In this document: one piece after another, positions 19,961 to 30,755 of the stretch | How the letters are laid out: each line of letters begins with the position of its first letter | Numbering within the stretch: the stretch's first letter is position 1 | From: Campanula takesimana | Lineage: Eukaryota; Streptophyta; Magnoliopsida; Asterales; Campanulaceae | Assembly: GCA_026119855.1 (NCBI GenBank) | Contig: JAOWBW010002521.1 | Coordinates: 1-64,000 of the forward strand | Reading direction: 5' to 3' | Length of the DNA: 64,000 nt | Made by a program: the position numbers and the translations under genes | Notes under the pieces: model-generated | Seen by the model: only the letters and a program-made list of their open reading frames with translations | Database searches by the model: none | Told to the model about the DNA's origin: nothing

Positions 19961-21010
19961 TGTTAGGATTCATTGTTAGACTGCCCTACTTGATTTGATT
20001 GATCCATGCCACGTGTCTTTTTATGGACTGTAGGAAATATGTAATGAAGTTATACTTCAATTTTTTAGATAAGTCTATTTCTAGATTTTTATTTGTCATA
20101 GGTTGAGTTATGATTCGGTTTTCCCTAAGCGGTTTGGTCCTTCAAACCGCACTCGTTGCTATACTTGAACTGCCAGCATGGAGCCGTATATTTTCATCAA
20201 ACCGCGTTATGTGGCTTTGATGAAACCGCACTTCAAGTCTCGTATGGAACCGCTGATGCTACCTTAGTGGAACCGCATATCATGAAACAGCGTACTGCAG
20301 TTTCAATGAAACTGCACTTCAAGTTCATTCATAAAACCGCTCCTGCATCTGGTGGAACCATAGAGCGTTTATTGAAGAATTCAAGTGTTGTCATTTATTC
20401 ATTGAGACAAACATTCCATTTACAACCATAAAGGAATGATTTATGACTGACAAATAACTTCGAGTTAACTTGGAGTACCTGCAAGGAATGTCGTTTTGTC
20501 CTGTAAATTTAAATGTTTACCGTTAGTCCTTTCTCTGCAACAAAGGACAATTCAGGTAGTGGTGCTATAAATACCTAGGATTACAAGACAAAACAAAGGA
20601 CGAAAATGACAAGTCAACCAATGGGATTTTTATAGCAGCTGTACCATCAAGATTTGAACCAGATCATTATCAACGGTCACAAGAATGCTCTCCTATAGCC
20701 TTCATTTTCCAACAATGAAGGTTGCTGAGCTTCAAGAGAGAAAATTTCCCAAGTGTTCAAAGTTTTCTTGAAGATTTTACCCAGATATTCAAACCTTCAA
20801 AGATCTCCTTAGCAAACCCATAATTCTTCAAAGCTTCAAGCCAAACAACCATTCATTACTCAGCCTTGTACACCGAAAGTTTCATTTGCTCAACATCACT
20901 TAGATCATTAGATCATTTGATTTATTTCCCCCCCCCCACACCCGATTTGTATGATCATATAGATTATACACTTCGAAAACACCAGTTGTTAGAATAGCTT
21001 TTATAGGTTA
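19961..21010 (+). repeat. Sire-1 3' LTR, 5' part (left)
   Basis: It begins TGTTAGGATTC right after the PPT and is cut at 21010 by Copia-1. It has a cluster of AACCGC motifs at 20129-20340 and a TATA box at 20576-20583 (TATAAATA). The rest would lie across the assembly gap. The small ORF at 20156-20431 is a by-product of the motif cluster. Confidence 0.72.
20129..20340 (+). promoter_or_regulatory. AACCGC motif cluster at about 24-bp spacing in the Sire-1 LTR
   Basis: AACCGC or one-base variants start at 20145, 20200, 20224, 20248, 20271, 20286, 20310 and 20335. Five intervals are 23-25 bp. An inverted GCGGTT at 20129 makes a 22-bp interrupted palindrome with the first copy. The cluster ends about 235 bp before the TATA box. 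The sequence differs from the other families but the spacing is similar. Confidence 0.65.
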
Positions 21011-22507
21011 TGTTGGGTTTCGTAGTAACATGCGCAGCGGAAATTAGCATTTAAAATTTATGAAACCCAAAGCCCATAGATCCATTCATATGATTAAATC
21101 AAATACAAGAAATATGAATACTAGAAAAACTAACCCTTGATGACTTTGAATTTGGTCTTTGATCTTGGTGGAGAAATTGAAACTTTGATCACGAACAAGC
21201 AAGAACACGAACTTGAAGATGATGGATGAGTATCACCCTCTAGCGGTATCCACACCTAGAACGAATATTAAGAACACTTGATCTTGGTTGCTAGACCAAA
21301 ATTGTGAAACACGTTTTCACAATCAATATGAACTATATGGAATTATGTTTGTGTATTATTTTGTTCTTCAATCTAGGATGTCTTAGAACAAAATAAAACA
21401 CTCTCAAACCCTTTGGAGACTTGCACAAAAGCTATGATTTGTTCTGGCCCGAATTTGGCTGTTTATATACAAGTTAGACCTATTCCAAATAGGAAACTTG
21501 TGTCTAAACCCGTCCAAAATTCTTTTCCAAAACAAATTAGGAAACCAGTCCCGACATGGTGTGCGGCCGCCCAAAACCCCTGTGCGGCCGCACATCTATC
21601 TGGAAGGTTTCTGGTACAATTTGACCCAAAACCCCTGTGCGGCCGCCCAACCCATATTGTGCGGTCGCACACTTGTCCAGATTCCCATAGTTTCCAAAAT
21701 TCTAATATAGGCCTTATTTAAGATTCGTTCTATTGTGTGTGACCCTCTAGGATTATACTAAGTTGGCAATGGGTTCAAACATGAAACCATAAGATATGAT
21801 TAGGTTCTAGCAAACCGTCATACGTACCCAAATAGTATAACTAGATACAAGTTCGCATTCCTTTAGAACATGTCACAATCCCTTTGTCCACGATGCCATT
21901 GAACACAAGTCATGGTCAACAAGTCAACTTGTTTTGTTAAATACTTTCTCGATTCTGAATATGTTCATAATACAAATGACATTGATCTAATCAATTCATT
22001 TGAGTCCGGCCGAACATTTTCATCAACATCATTCCTACGAGAGGCCTAAGCTTGACATCTCTCCGAAGAGGGACAAATCCATTTAGCTTATTACTCTTCC
22101 CTACGTGAATCCGATTATGCCAATCATACCCTTTATAACTACCCGGTTAAAGGTAGCGTTTGAATATGTTAAACATAATGTTCATCAAGTGGAAGACTAT
22201 AATAACTTCATGTCTAAGGATTCAAATGACATAACTAATATGAGATATATGTACGACATAGACCATGACATAAATCTCATACAGCGGGTCATGTCCAGTA
22301 CCTTATTCCAAACAAGTACCCATAAATCTAACATGATCATCCCATGATCATTTAGCCTTTATACTAGTGCTTAACAAGTATTAGGGACGGAGATTATTAT
22401 AAGTAAACATGAACAACAATAATAATCAAAACATCTCTTTATTGATATGAAATAAATGACAATAATTACAACGTTTATTAAACGTGCCTAGGGCACCACT
22501 ACCAACA
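21011..22507 (-). repeat. Copia-1 3' LTR (left)
   Basis: The LTR is 1497 bp, starting TGTTGG and ending CCAACA. It contains a palindrome array at 21561-21670 and a TATA box (TATATAAA on the minus strand, 21462-21469) 91 bp downstream of the array. Its second half resembles the Copia-2 LTR, with different motifs in the same place. Confidence 0.9.
21561..21670 (-). promoter_or_regulatory. Array of four GTGCGGCCGCAC-type palindromes in 21/22-bp pairs
   Basis: Motifs start at 21561, 21582, 21637 and 21659, giving pair spacings of 21 and 22 bp. The core is CGGCCG or CGGTCG with GTG/CAC flanks. The right copy is at 43440, 43462, 43517 and 43538. The same motif type occurs in the gypsy LTR of Chromo-2 but not in the related Copia-2 LTR. 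Confidence 0.82.
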
Positions 22508-22518
22508 ATCTCCCACTT
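22508..22518 (-). other. Copia-1 polypurine tract (left)
   Basis: On the minus strand AAGTGGGAGAT precedes the LTR, the usual copia PPT form. It lies just past the RNase H stop codon. Confidence 0.85.
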
Positions 22519-22521
22519 GCC

Positions 22522-24118
22522 CTAAGCCCAATCTCCCATGTATCTAATACCCATGGACCTAACATGACCTTCATGTTTAGCTTGTGGAAGTCCCTTTGTT
22601 AGCGGGTCCGCAACATTGTCATTAGTACGTACTCTGCATATATTTACGTCTCCCCTATCAACGATTTCTCGAATGATATGAAAGCGCCTAAGTATGTGTT
22701 TGGATTTCTGATGTGCTCTTGGTTCCTTTGCTTGAGCAATAGCACCATTATTATCGCAATAAAGGTCTATTGGATTAGCAATGCTAGGAACCACTCCAAG
22801 TTCAGTAATGAACTTCTTAATCCAAACAGCTTCCTTTGCAGCATTCGATGCAGCAATATACTCAGCTTCCGTTGTAGAATCAGCGGTTGTACTCTGCTTG
22901 GAACTCTTCCAGCTTACAGCTCCACCATTTAACATAAACACAAAACCCGATTGCGATCGACTATCATCTTTGTCGGTTTGGAAGCTTGCATCTGTGTAAG
23001 CATTTACCACGAGATCATATTCCATTCCTCCATAGACCAAAAATGAGTCTTTAGTTCTTCTCAAGTACTTAAGAATCGCTTTTACAGCCATCCAGTGATT
23101 TTCACCGGGGTCGGATTGGTATCTACTTGTCATGCTTAAAGCATAAGATACATCCGGCCTAGTACAAATCATAGCATATATGATGGACCCAATTGCCGAA
23201 GCATATGGCACATCATTCATTTTCTCACGCACATTGAGTCTTGCTTAGAGAAACTCCATATAACACTGGTAGGGTCCCTCTTTTAGAATTTTCCATACGG
23301 AATCTTCTAATGACCTTGTCAATGTATGTACTTTGTCTTAAACCAAGTAGCCTCCGTGATCTATCTCTATAGATCTTAATGCCAAGTATATATGCGGCTT
23401 CACCCATATCTTTCATTGCGAAACACTTTCCCAACCAAGTCTTTACAGACTGAAGTGTGGGAATGTCGTTTCCAATGAGTAATATGTCATCCACATATAA
23501 AATCAGGAATATCACTATGCTCCAACTAATCTTCTTGTATACCCAAGGTTCATCTTCGTTCTTGATGAAACCAAACTCTTTGACCGATTCATCAAAACAG
23601 AGATTCCAACTCCTAGAAGCTTGCTTTAATCCATAGATGGATCTCTGCAATTTGCATACCTTAGAATCTTGTTCAAAACCTTCCGGTTGTGTCATATACA
23701 CATCCTCTTGTAGTTTTCCATTTAGGAAAGCGGTTTTGACATCCATTTGCCATATTTCATAGTCATGATATGCGGCAATGGCAAGCCAAATTCTTATAGA
23801 CTTGATCATTGCTACGGGTGAAAAGGTCTCATCATAGTCAATACCATGAATTTGCCTATACCCTTTCGCTACAAGCCTAGCTTTGTAAGTATGCACCTTC
23901 CCATCCATGTCAGTCTTCTTCTTGAAGACCCATTTGCATCCTATGGTTTTTACACCTTCGGGCGCATCAATCAAATTCCAAACTTGATTGTCTTGCATGG
24001 ATTGCAATTCGGATTCCATGGCTCCAAGCCACTTATCAGAATCAGGAGAAGACATCGTCTCTTGGTAGGTTGTAGGTTCATCATTCTCAATGATTTCCAC
24101 CTCATTACTATCCGTCAC
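22522..24118 (-). pseudogene. pol: Copia-1 reverse transcriptase and RNase H (left)
   Basis: The RT frame (24118 to 23225) has LVAKGYRQIHGIDYDETFSP, WQMDVKTAFLNG, SIYGLKQASRSW and the catalytic YVDDILLIGND. One frameshift near 23230 separates it from the RNase H frame (23232 to 22522), which has YASAIGSIIYAMICTRPD, AYTDASFQTD, STTEAEYIAAS and DNNGAIAQAKEP, ending MGIRYMGDWA. Catalytic residues appear intact. A continuous polyprotein is expected in a live copia element, so this copy is inactive as written, though barely broken. Confidence 0.88.
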
Positions 24119-24225
24119 GAGAAATCCATATATCTCAGGCTCGGATCGTTACCTACTAGATCTGTGAGTTGCTTATGTATTTTGAACAGGTTCCACAACT
24201 CCTTATGGTTCTTGTTCTTGTTCCA

Positions 24226-25440
24226 CTATTGGTTCAATGTTATTTTCTGGGTCTCAATTTCTTCAAGATTTATTTTACTCCCACTGATTTCTTTGGAGAG
24301 AAACTCTTTCTCTAGAAAGACACCAGTTTGGGCAACAAACACTTTGTTGTCCTCTCGGTTGTAAAAGTAATATCCTTTAGTTTCCTTAGGATATCCCACG
24401 AAATACATTTATCGGATTTTGACAAAAGCTTCGTAATCCCAAATCTTTATGAAAGACAAACTAGGTTTCTTTCCGCTCCACATCTCATATGGAGTCTTTG
24501 GAACCGATTTAGTTGGAACTTGATTTAGTGTGAAAGCAGCGGTTTCTAGGGCGTAACCCCAAAAGGATATTGGAAGATCAATTTGACTCATCATTGATCG
24601 AACCATGTCTAACAAAGTCCGATTTCTCCTCTCGGACACACCATTCCATTGTGGTGTTCCGGGTGGAGTTAATTGTGAAACTATTCCACAATTCTTTAGA
24701 TGATCATCAAATTCATGACTCAAGTATTCTCCACCTCGATCCGATCAAAGTGCCTTAATACTTTTGCCAAGTTGTTTTTCTACTTCATTTTGAAATATTC
24801 TAAATATCTCAAATGCTTCACTTTTATGTTTCATTAGGAAAACATACCCAAATCTACTATAATCATCCGTGAAGGTTATGAAGTATTGAAATCCTCCCCT
24901 AGCATTGCTACTTAATGGTCCGCATACATCGGAATGTATCAACCCCAATAAGTCACTTGCCCTTTCACCTAACTTGGTAAAAGGTGTCTTAGTCATTTTT
25001 CGAAGAAGACACGACTCACAAGTGTCATATGACCCAAGGTCACATGAACCTAAGAGACCGTCCCCATGGAGTTTTGAGATACGCTTCTCATTAATATGAC
25101 CAAGACGGCAATGCCAAAAATAAGAATGATTTACATCATTAGGTTTAGATTTCTTATTTATATGATAGATATTTTCCTTATTTTCATTCTTGACATCCAA
25201 GACATAAAGGCCATTAAATGAATTAGCAATACCATAAAGCACATCATTTAAGTAAATAGAAAATTTCTTATTCTCAATAAGAAACTTAAAACCTTCATTA
25301 TCCAAACAAGAAATTGAAATAATATTTCTACTTAAATCCGCTACATAATAGCAATTGTTCAAAACAAGTATTAAACCGGAAGGTAAAGTGACTTCATAAG
25401 TCCCTACGGCTAATGCAGCAACTCTTGCTCCATTCCCCAC
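24226..25440 (-). pseudogene. pol: Copia-1 protease end, integrase and linker (left)
   Basis: The minus-strand frame from 25440 carries the end of the protease region, then the integrase zinc-binding part (FWHCRLGHINEKR, CESCLLRKMTKTPF) and catalytic core (GLIHSDVCGP, FTDDYSRFGYVF, then PPGTPQWNGVSERRNRTLLD). A TGA at about 24745 replaces a sense codon before the second conserved Asp; both arms share it. The linker to RT (FVGYPKETKGYYFYN) is frame-broken near 24408, where a short deletion is likely. The protease active site LDTGCGSHIC lies just upstream, at about 25505-25535. Confidence 0.85.
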
Positions 25441-25735
25441 GCGTAGGTCTACTTCACCCTCTTTAAGTAGTCTCCTGTTCTTTAGACCCTACACATTTAA
25501 ACAAATGTGAGAACCACATCCGGTATCCAATACCCAAGAATCAGTGGTATAAAGGAGAATATCTATCATATAGATACCTGAAGTCGACGCAGCCTTGCTG
25601 CTCTTCTTCTTCTTTTGCTCTTCCAAGAAAGCCTTGCAATTACGTTTCCAATGACCAATTTCTTGACAATGGAAATAGATTGCATCCTTTTGTGAATCGG
25701 GTTTTGCCTCAGAAGCCTTGGCAACCTTTGCTTAT
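25441..25735 (-). pseudogene. Copia-1 gag zinc knuckle and protease start (left)
   Basis: After the gag stop codon the minus strand encodes YFHCQEIGHWKRNC, a CCHC knuckle whose first Cys is Tyr, then lysine-rich sequence and the aspartic protease motif WVLDTGCGSHIC. Both arms share the stop and the Cys-to-Tyr change, so these defects predate arm divergence. Confidence 0.75.
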
Positions 25736-26427
25736 CTTGGGTTTAACAACTTTCTTACCCTTTCTTTGGCACTAGCCTTCTTCCCATCATGAACCAAGAG
25801 CACGGGAGAACCTTTCTCCGCAATCTTCATCTCCGCAGTTTTAAGCATCCCATGCAACTCGGAGAGATTCTTATCCATTCCATGCATGTTATAATTCATC
25901 ACAAACTGATTATAACTTTTAGGCAATGAATTAAGAATGAGATCCGTGGCTAGCTCCAATGGGATTGGATAGCCAAGTTTCTCAAGGTGCTCTACATAAC
26001 CTTTCATTTTCAGCATGTGAGGACTCACTTGTTGCCCTTCATTCATTTTGCAAGTAGTGAATGCAACAATGGTCTTGTACCTCTCTTGCCTAGCTTGCTC
26101 TTGAAACATGGCTCTTAACTCCACGCCTATCTCATAGTCTTCCAAATGTTCCAAACTTTGTTGGAGTTTTGAGCACATGGTAGCAAGCATGAGACAGCTT
26201 ACATCTCTAGAATCGTTACGATGTTTCTTGTAACTGTCTCTTTCTGCCCTAGGGGCAGTAGGTTCTGGTTCAGCAGGAAGAGGCCCATCGAGAATGTACA
26301 ACTTATCTTCTTGCCTTAGAACAATTCTTAGGCTACGGATCCAATCCATAAAGTTCGTACCATTCTCTTGGAGCTTATCCTTCTCAAGGATCGATCGTAA
26401 CGAAATTGATTGAGTGTTAGTAGTCAT
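25732..26427 (-). CDS. gag: Copia-1 gag, 231 residues (left)
   Basis: This is an open frame from MTTNTQSISLRSILEKDKL to a stop at 25732. It holds the copia Gag capsid-like region (UBN2/DUF4219-like): NFMDWIRSLRIVLRQEDKLY, MLATMCSKLQQSLEHL, ARQERYKTIVAFTTCKMNEG, VEHLEKLGYPIPLELATDLI and SLPKSYNQFVMNYNMHGMDK. The right-arm copy at 38684-39379 encodes an identical protein. The stop separates it from the nucleocapsid knuckle, so this is a capsid-only product unless the stop is read through. It is one of the few intact ORFs here. Confidence 0.85.
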   Translation of the reverse strand: MTTNTQSISLRSILEKDKLQENGTNFMDWIRSLRIVLRQEDKLYILDGPLPAEPEPTAPRAERDSYKKHRNDSRDVSCLMLATMCSKLQQSLEHLEDYEIGVELRAMFQEQARQERYKTIVAFTTCKMNEGQQVSPHMLKMKGYVEHLEKLGYPIPLELATDLILNSLPKSYNQFVMNYNMHGMDKNLSELHGMLKTAEMKIAEKGSPVLLVHDGKKASAKERVRKLLNPR

Positions 26428-27389
26428 TGTCTACAAATATGCAAAATTTCCAAAATTTAATAAGTACCGGTTTCATTAAAGAAATAAATAATGTATTTTT
26501 CAAACAAAATACTACCACTAAATTATATAACCTTCATATACATCCAATGTATAATATAATTTTAATTGGGCTAAGATCCAACTTTAATTTAACTTTTGAG
26601 TCCACGAAGGCGGATTACACAAAATCAAATTAATTAGGTAGACAATCATGTCAATCATATCCCATATGATTCTTAGATTCTTTTAAGAGATTCTTTGAGA
26701 AATCCTATTTCAAAAAGCATGTTAAATCTCATCTTTGCCTAGGCTCAAAACTGTTTTGACGCCCAATTAAGTCCAACCATTTTGAACGTATAGTTAATGT
26801 GCCTCGCTAGGGCGTGCCCACATTATCTATCTTGCTCATACATAAATAAAGTCAATGCATCTCGCTAGGGCGGGTCTAGATTAAATTCACCCATGTATTA
26901 ACAAGTGTTTTAATCATGGCATGGCAATAAAGGACTTAAAACTTTCTTTGAAGGTTCATCACATATAGCATACAACACATTTATGAGCACATAATATAAA
27001 CATGTTACGCATCAAGTTTAGCCACTAAATTAATCTCCATTAATTTAAGCATAGTATTTATGTGTCATTAGTTTCTCTATAATTATGAGGATGAGACTCT
27101 TTGAACTTTGGTTATCATCTTCCAAATCAAGACAACAAGAAGTGCGGCCGACACTAAGCCATCAGGCATCCACAATTCCGCACTAATTCAAGAAACCAAG
27201 AAAGTAGTCCATGTGGCCGAAACTAAGCAATAGATGGTATCGATAAACGTAGGCCAATTGCATCCATAATTCCACATGGATCTCCAATCATTGAATCAAG
27301 AACTTTGTTTCTCAATTTTAGCAATTATGAACTCTTCATAATTCTAGCTTCGTTTTATCTTTGAAACTTTGATTGCGATCAAGTTTGGG
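26428..27389 (-). other. Copia-1 5' leader (left)
   Basis: About 960 bp of AT-rich non-coding leader lies between gag and the Chromo-2 insertion. CTCGCTAGGGCG occurs twice, starting at 26803 and 26861. No ORF of note. TTGGG at 27385-27389 would be one TSD copy for Chromo-2; the other is not visible. Confidence 0.7.
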
Positions 27390-29575
27390 TGTCACGACCC
27401 GAAATATAGGCTCTATTTTATTAGTAATTAAATGATTTTTATTTAATTATTTACTTATTTATTTATTTAAATTATTATTTATTTAAATAATTATGTGTGC
27501 AATTTATGTGTTATAATAATTATGCCTAGCGTTTTATTCGAGTTATTTGGGCTACTGTGGAAGTGTTGGGTCTTAATTGTTAGTAGGGAGTGTAGTGTTT
27601 GTGTGTAGTGTAGTGGGAGGGGGCCTAAGTGTAAATCTTTTAAACATTTCCCTACTCCCTCCCTACTCCTTCCCTCACCTCCCCCATCCTCACACTCCAT
27701 TCCCAGCCAACTCTCTCTCCCTCTCTAGCTTTGGTAAGCATTTTCTTCTCTTTCTTCTCTCTTGATTTTCTTCATCTTCCCATCATCATCTCTCATTTCT
27801 TAAAACTTGAACATTGTTTAGATCGTCGATAGGATCGCGTAGAATCAAAAATATTTGAAATCCATCAACTTTGAGATTTATCAAGTAAGTTACTTTCCCC
27901 CCATTTTGATGTTAAAATGTTCATATCATGTTCATATAATGCTCTTGTTGTTATATTGGAAGTTTGGATGAGTTTGCAATTTATTTGGAATTTACTTGGG
28001 TTTTTGGTCAAAAATGGTGAAATCTTGAATGTTGGGTTTGATTCTTGATTTTGGTTGTTAAATGTTGTTGTATGAGTATTTTTAGACTTATAAGTTGTTT
28101 TGGTACATTTGTATGCTAATTAGAAGGTTGGATTTTGGTTAAAATGTGTTTGGGTTTGAAAAATGGAAGAACCCATGTTGTTCTTCCCGATTTCCAGTAG
28201 TTCAGAACATTGGGCGGCCGCACAAAAATGCCTGGGCGACCGCACAACTATCTGAAAGCTTTTGGTCGTGTTTTGAGGCTTTTTGGGCGACCGCACAGTC
28301 CACTTTGGGCGGCCGCACAGAACCTCTGAAAGTTTACATTTGTTAAAATTGTGTGAATAAAGGATGCGTTTTGGTCTAAACCTTGGGTGTCCTTCTAGTT
28401 GACCTTAGTGAACATTGTAGAACACTATAGTGATAGAATTGAGTCCTTTGTGATCAAGTTTGTGTTTGAAATTAATTAAGTGTTAATTGAGATGGTTGGA
28501 ACACTTTATTGATTGGGTTGATTCTTTTGTGAATAAATACGATATGGAATTTGATTAAGTATCATTTTGGGGAATGTGGTTCATCTTCGATGTGCGGTTT
28601 GCATTGGTTGACCTTTGTGGTAATTTAATTGGAGTGGTTCCCTACTTTGGAACCTTAAGTTGTTCATTCATGCTAAATTATTATTACTTAGCATTTATTT
28701 GGAAGCCCAGCTGGCATATTTGTTGCATCGGGCGATGGGAAAGATTATAATGGCAAAGCCAAGTCCATTATAATGTTGACCATTGTTTTTCCCTTACTAT
28801 ACCCTTTTCCAGATTGGCCTTGGAAAAGTCAAGTTAGCGTTCCTTTGTGAATGTATCTAGCTAACGGGCATGACTTTGTGTCATGGTCCTTGTCCTTTGT
28901 GACACTTTTATGGTTATTGGTTCCGGTACCGGGGTTTTCTCTTCGGCTTTCATGCTATTATGAAGATGATGATTTGTTAATTATTGAAGCTGCGCAGCGA
29001 TCCTTTATTTGGATGTTCCGGTTTGGAAAACCTTGGCTATATCCTTTGTTATGTGTTTATTTCCGCTGCTATCTGTTATGTGATAAATGCTATGTGCTAT
29101 GCGATACTTATTATTGTTTATTGCTTATTGCATCATAGCATGTCATGTAGTTGCATTAGTAACTTATTGAGATTTATCTCACCCCCTTTTCTTTTATCTT
29201 TGTTTTTCCTTAACCCCCCCAGGTGCTAAGGATTAGTCTCGCTGATCACGAGAAAGAGGACGTCGAGTGTGGATCCATTCTTTTGGGGAAGGTTGTCATA
29301 GGTTGGTTTACATTATGTAAATGTGTAACCTTTTTGGGGTAGTTGTACCAAACAATGACGTCATTAAGAATTGTATATTTATATTTTGTTGGGCATAAAC
29401 TTGTGGAAGTTTATGATAGTTGTAATTGGTTTTTATCAATCTTGGTTTTGTAAAACTTTGGATCATTACCTTTTGTTATCAAATGAAATTTTTAACTTCA
29501 GTGTTTCATAGTTTTGGTTTTAGAGTCGACGTCCAGATCGCGGTCTCGGGCCCGCGGGGTCCGGGGGTCGCGACA
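27390..29575 (+). repeat. Chromo-2 5' LTR (left)
   Basis: The LTR is 2186 bp, starting TGTCACGACCC and ending GGGGTCGCGACA. It is related to the Chromo-1 LTR at both ends and in scattered blocks (28620-29210), but the middle differs: Chromo-1 has GCACGGTCGTGC motifs, this one GGGCGGCCGCAC motifs. The mirrored copy is 35559-37727. Confidence 0.92.
28212..28318 (+). promoter_or_regulatory. Array of four GGGCGRCCGCAC motifs in 22-bp pairs
   Basis: Motif starts are 28212, 28234, 28285 and 28307, giving two pairs each 22 bp apart and 73 bp between pair starts. Copia-1 has the same two-pair layout (76 bp) with nearly the same motif, and similar bases between the pairs (CTATCTGAAAG here, CTATCTGGAAGG there). 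Confidence 0.83.
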
Positions 29576-29577
29576 GT

Positions 29578-29589
29578 TGGTATCAGAGC
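29578..29589 (+). other. Chromo-2 primer binding site (left)
   Basis: TGGTATCAGAGC lies two bases after the LTR, matching the initiator tRNA-Met 3' end as in Chromo-1. Confidence 0.92.
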
Positions 29590-29696
29590 TATGGCATTAG
29601 CTCTATGTATAAGTCTAGGTGGATTAGTATGACCTAGGTGGGTAGTAGTGTGCGGAGTGATTAACGGTTGATGTTTTATGCAGGTACTTGTTTACA

Positions 29697-30755
29697 ATGG
29701 TTCGTAGAAGGAGTTGTGAAGGTAGTACCGGTAATGAAAATCAGAATGATACAAGGGAAGAAGCACGTGCCATGTTTCAAGGCATGTTCGAGGCGGCCAT
29801 GAAGGCCATACATGATCAAGGTCCGAGGGTAGAACAAGCACCACCCCGCTATGGATTGGAGCAATTTCTGAAGTTGAAACCGGTTGAATTCAATGGGGAG
29901 CCCGATGTAAGGAAGGCTGAGTTGTGGATTGAGTCGATGGAGAAGATTTTATGATGTATTTGGGTGTTCGGATGAGGACAAGGTCCGGTTTGCGGCTTAT
30001 AAACTTGTGGGAGCCGCCGAGCATTGGTGGAAAGTGTTAAAGCTACTTGGGATGATACTCACACGGTGTATGCGTGGGAGTTGTTTGTGCGCAAATTCAA
30101 GGAGCATTTCATTCCGGTTGTTGATCAAAACCGAAAGGAGATCGAGCTACTCAACCTGGAGCAAGGTGTGTTTTCTATAGCACAATACTCGGCTAAGTTC
30201 ATAGAATTAGCCCGATATTGCGACTATTTGGTGAGGTCCGAGGAACAAAAGGCTATGAGATTCATTCGGGGATTGAAGACCTCCATCCGTACTCAACTGA
30301 TTGCTCAACGGATTGTGACTTTCCAAGATGCGGTGGACCGAGCCTACTTAATAGAGCAAGATATCGGGGAGCATAAAAGGAAGACCGAGGTAGCTAACCC
30401 GAGTAAGCAAGGAGCTCAAGGCAAGCCCCAACACCTTTCCGATAACCGAGGTAACTTTGGGGGACAATCTCAGTTCCGAGGGCAACCGACCCCAAGGAAC
30501 CCAGGTACCACTTCTGGGAACCAAGGGAGCCAAATTAGGAGGCTTTGTTCGTATTGTCAAAAGGAAGGTCATTTGAAGACCGTTGTTGGAAAAAGCAAGG
30601 CAAGTGCACCAATTGTGGTGAAATGGGGCACTTTGCGAGAGAGTGCACGAGGCACCGAGGTCAAGCATCCGAATCAGGAGTTGGTACTAATCAGGGTCAG
30701 AAAAGGGATGCCGCTGGGAAGCCCAAAGTTCAAGGGAAGATATTTGCCATGAATC
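29697..30755 (+). pseudogene. gag: Chromo-2 gag (left), several frameshifts
   Basis: It starts MVRRRSCEGSTGNENQN. It carries the same capsid blocks as Chromo-1 (YGLEQFLKLKPVEFNGEP, AAYKLVGAAEHWW, QYSAKFIELARYCDYLV, IRTQLIAQRIVTFQDAVDRA) and a knuckle region (CTNCGEMGHFAREC). The frame shifts near 29945, 30035 and 30575, each consistent with a single-base change. The right-arm copy is broken at partly different places. Confidence 0.85.

Larger units (their letters stand above)
21011..27389 (-). mobile_element. Copia-1: Ty1/copia element (left), lacking its 5' LTR here
   Basis: The minus-strand order is leader, gag, protease, integrase, RT, RNase H, PPT and 3' LTR, the normal copia order. Chromo-2 inserted in the leader at 27389/27390, so the 5' LTR and PBS lie beyond that element, in or past the gap. 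The 3' LTR abuts Sire-1 LTR sequence. The left copy has longer open frames than the right copy. Confidence 0.92.
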
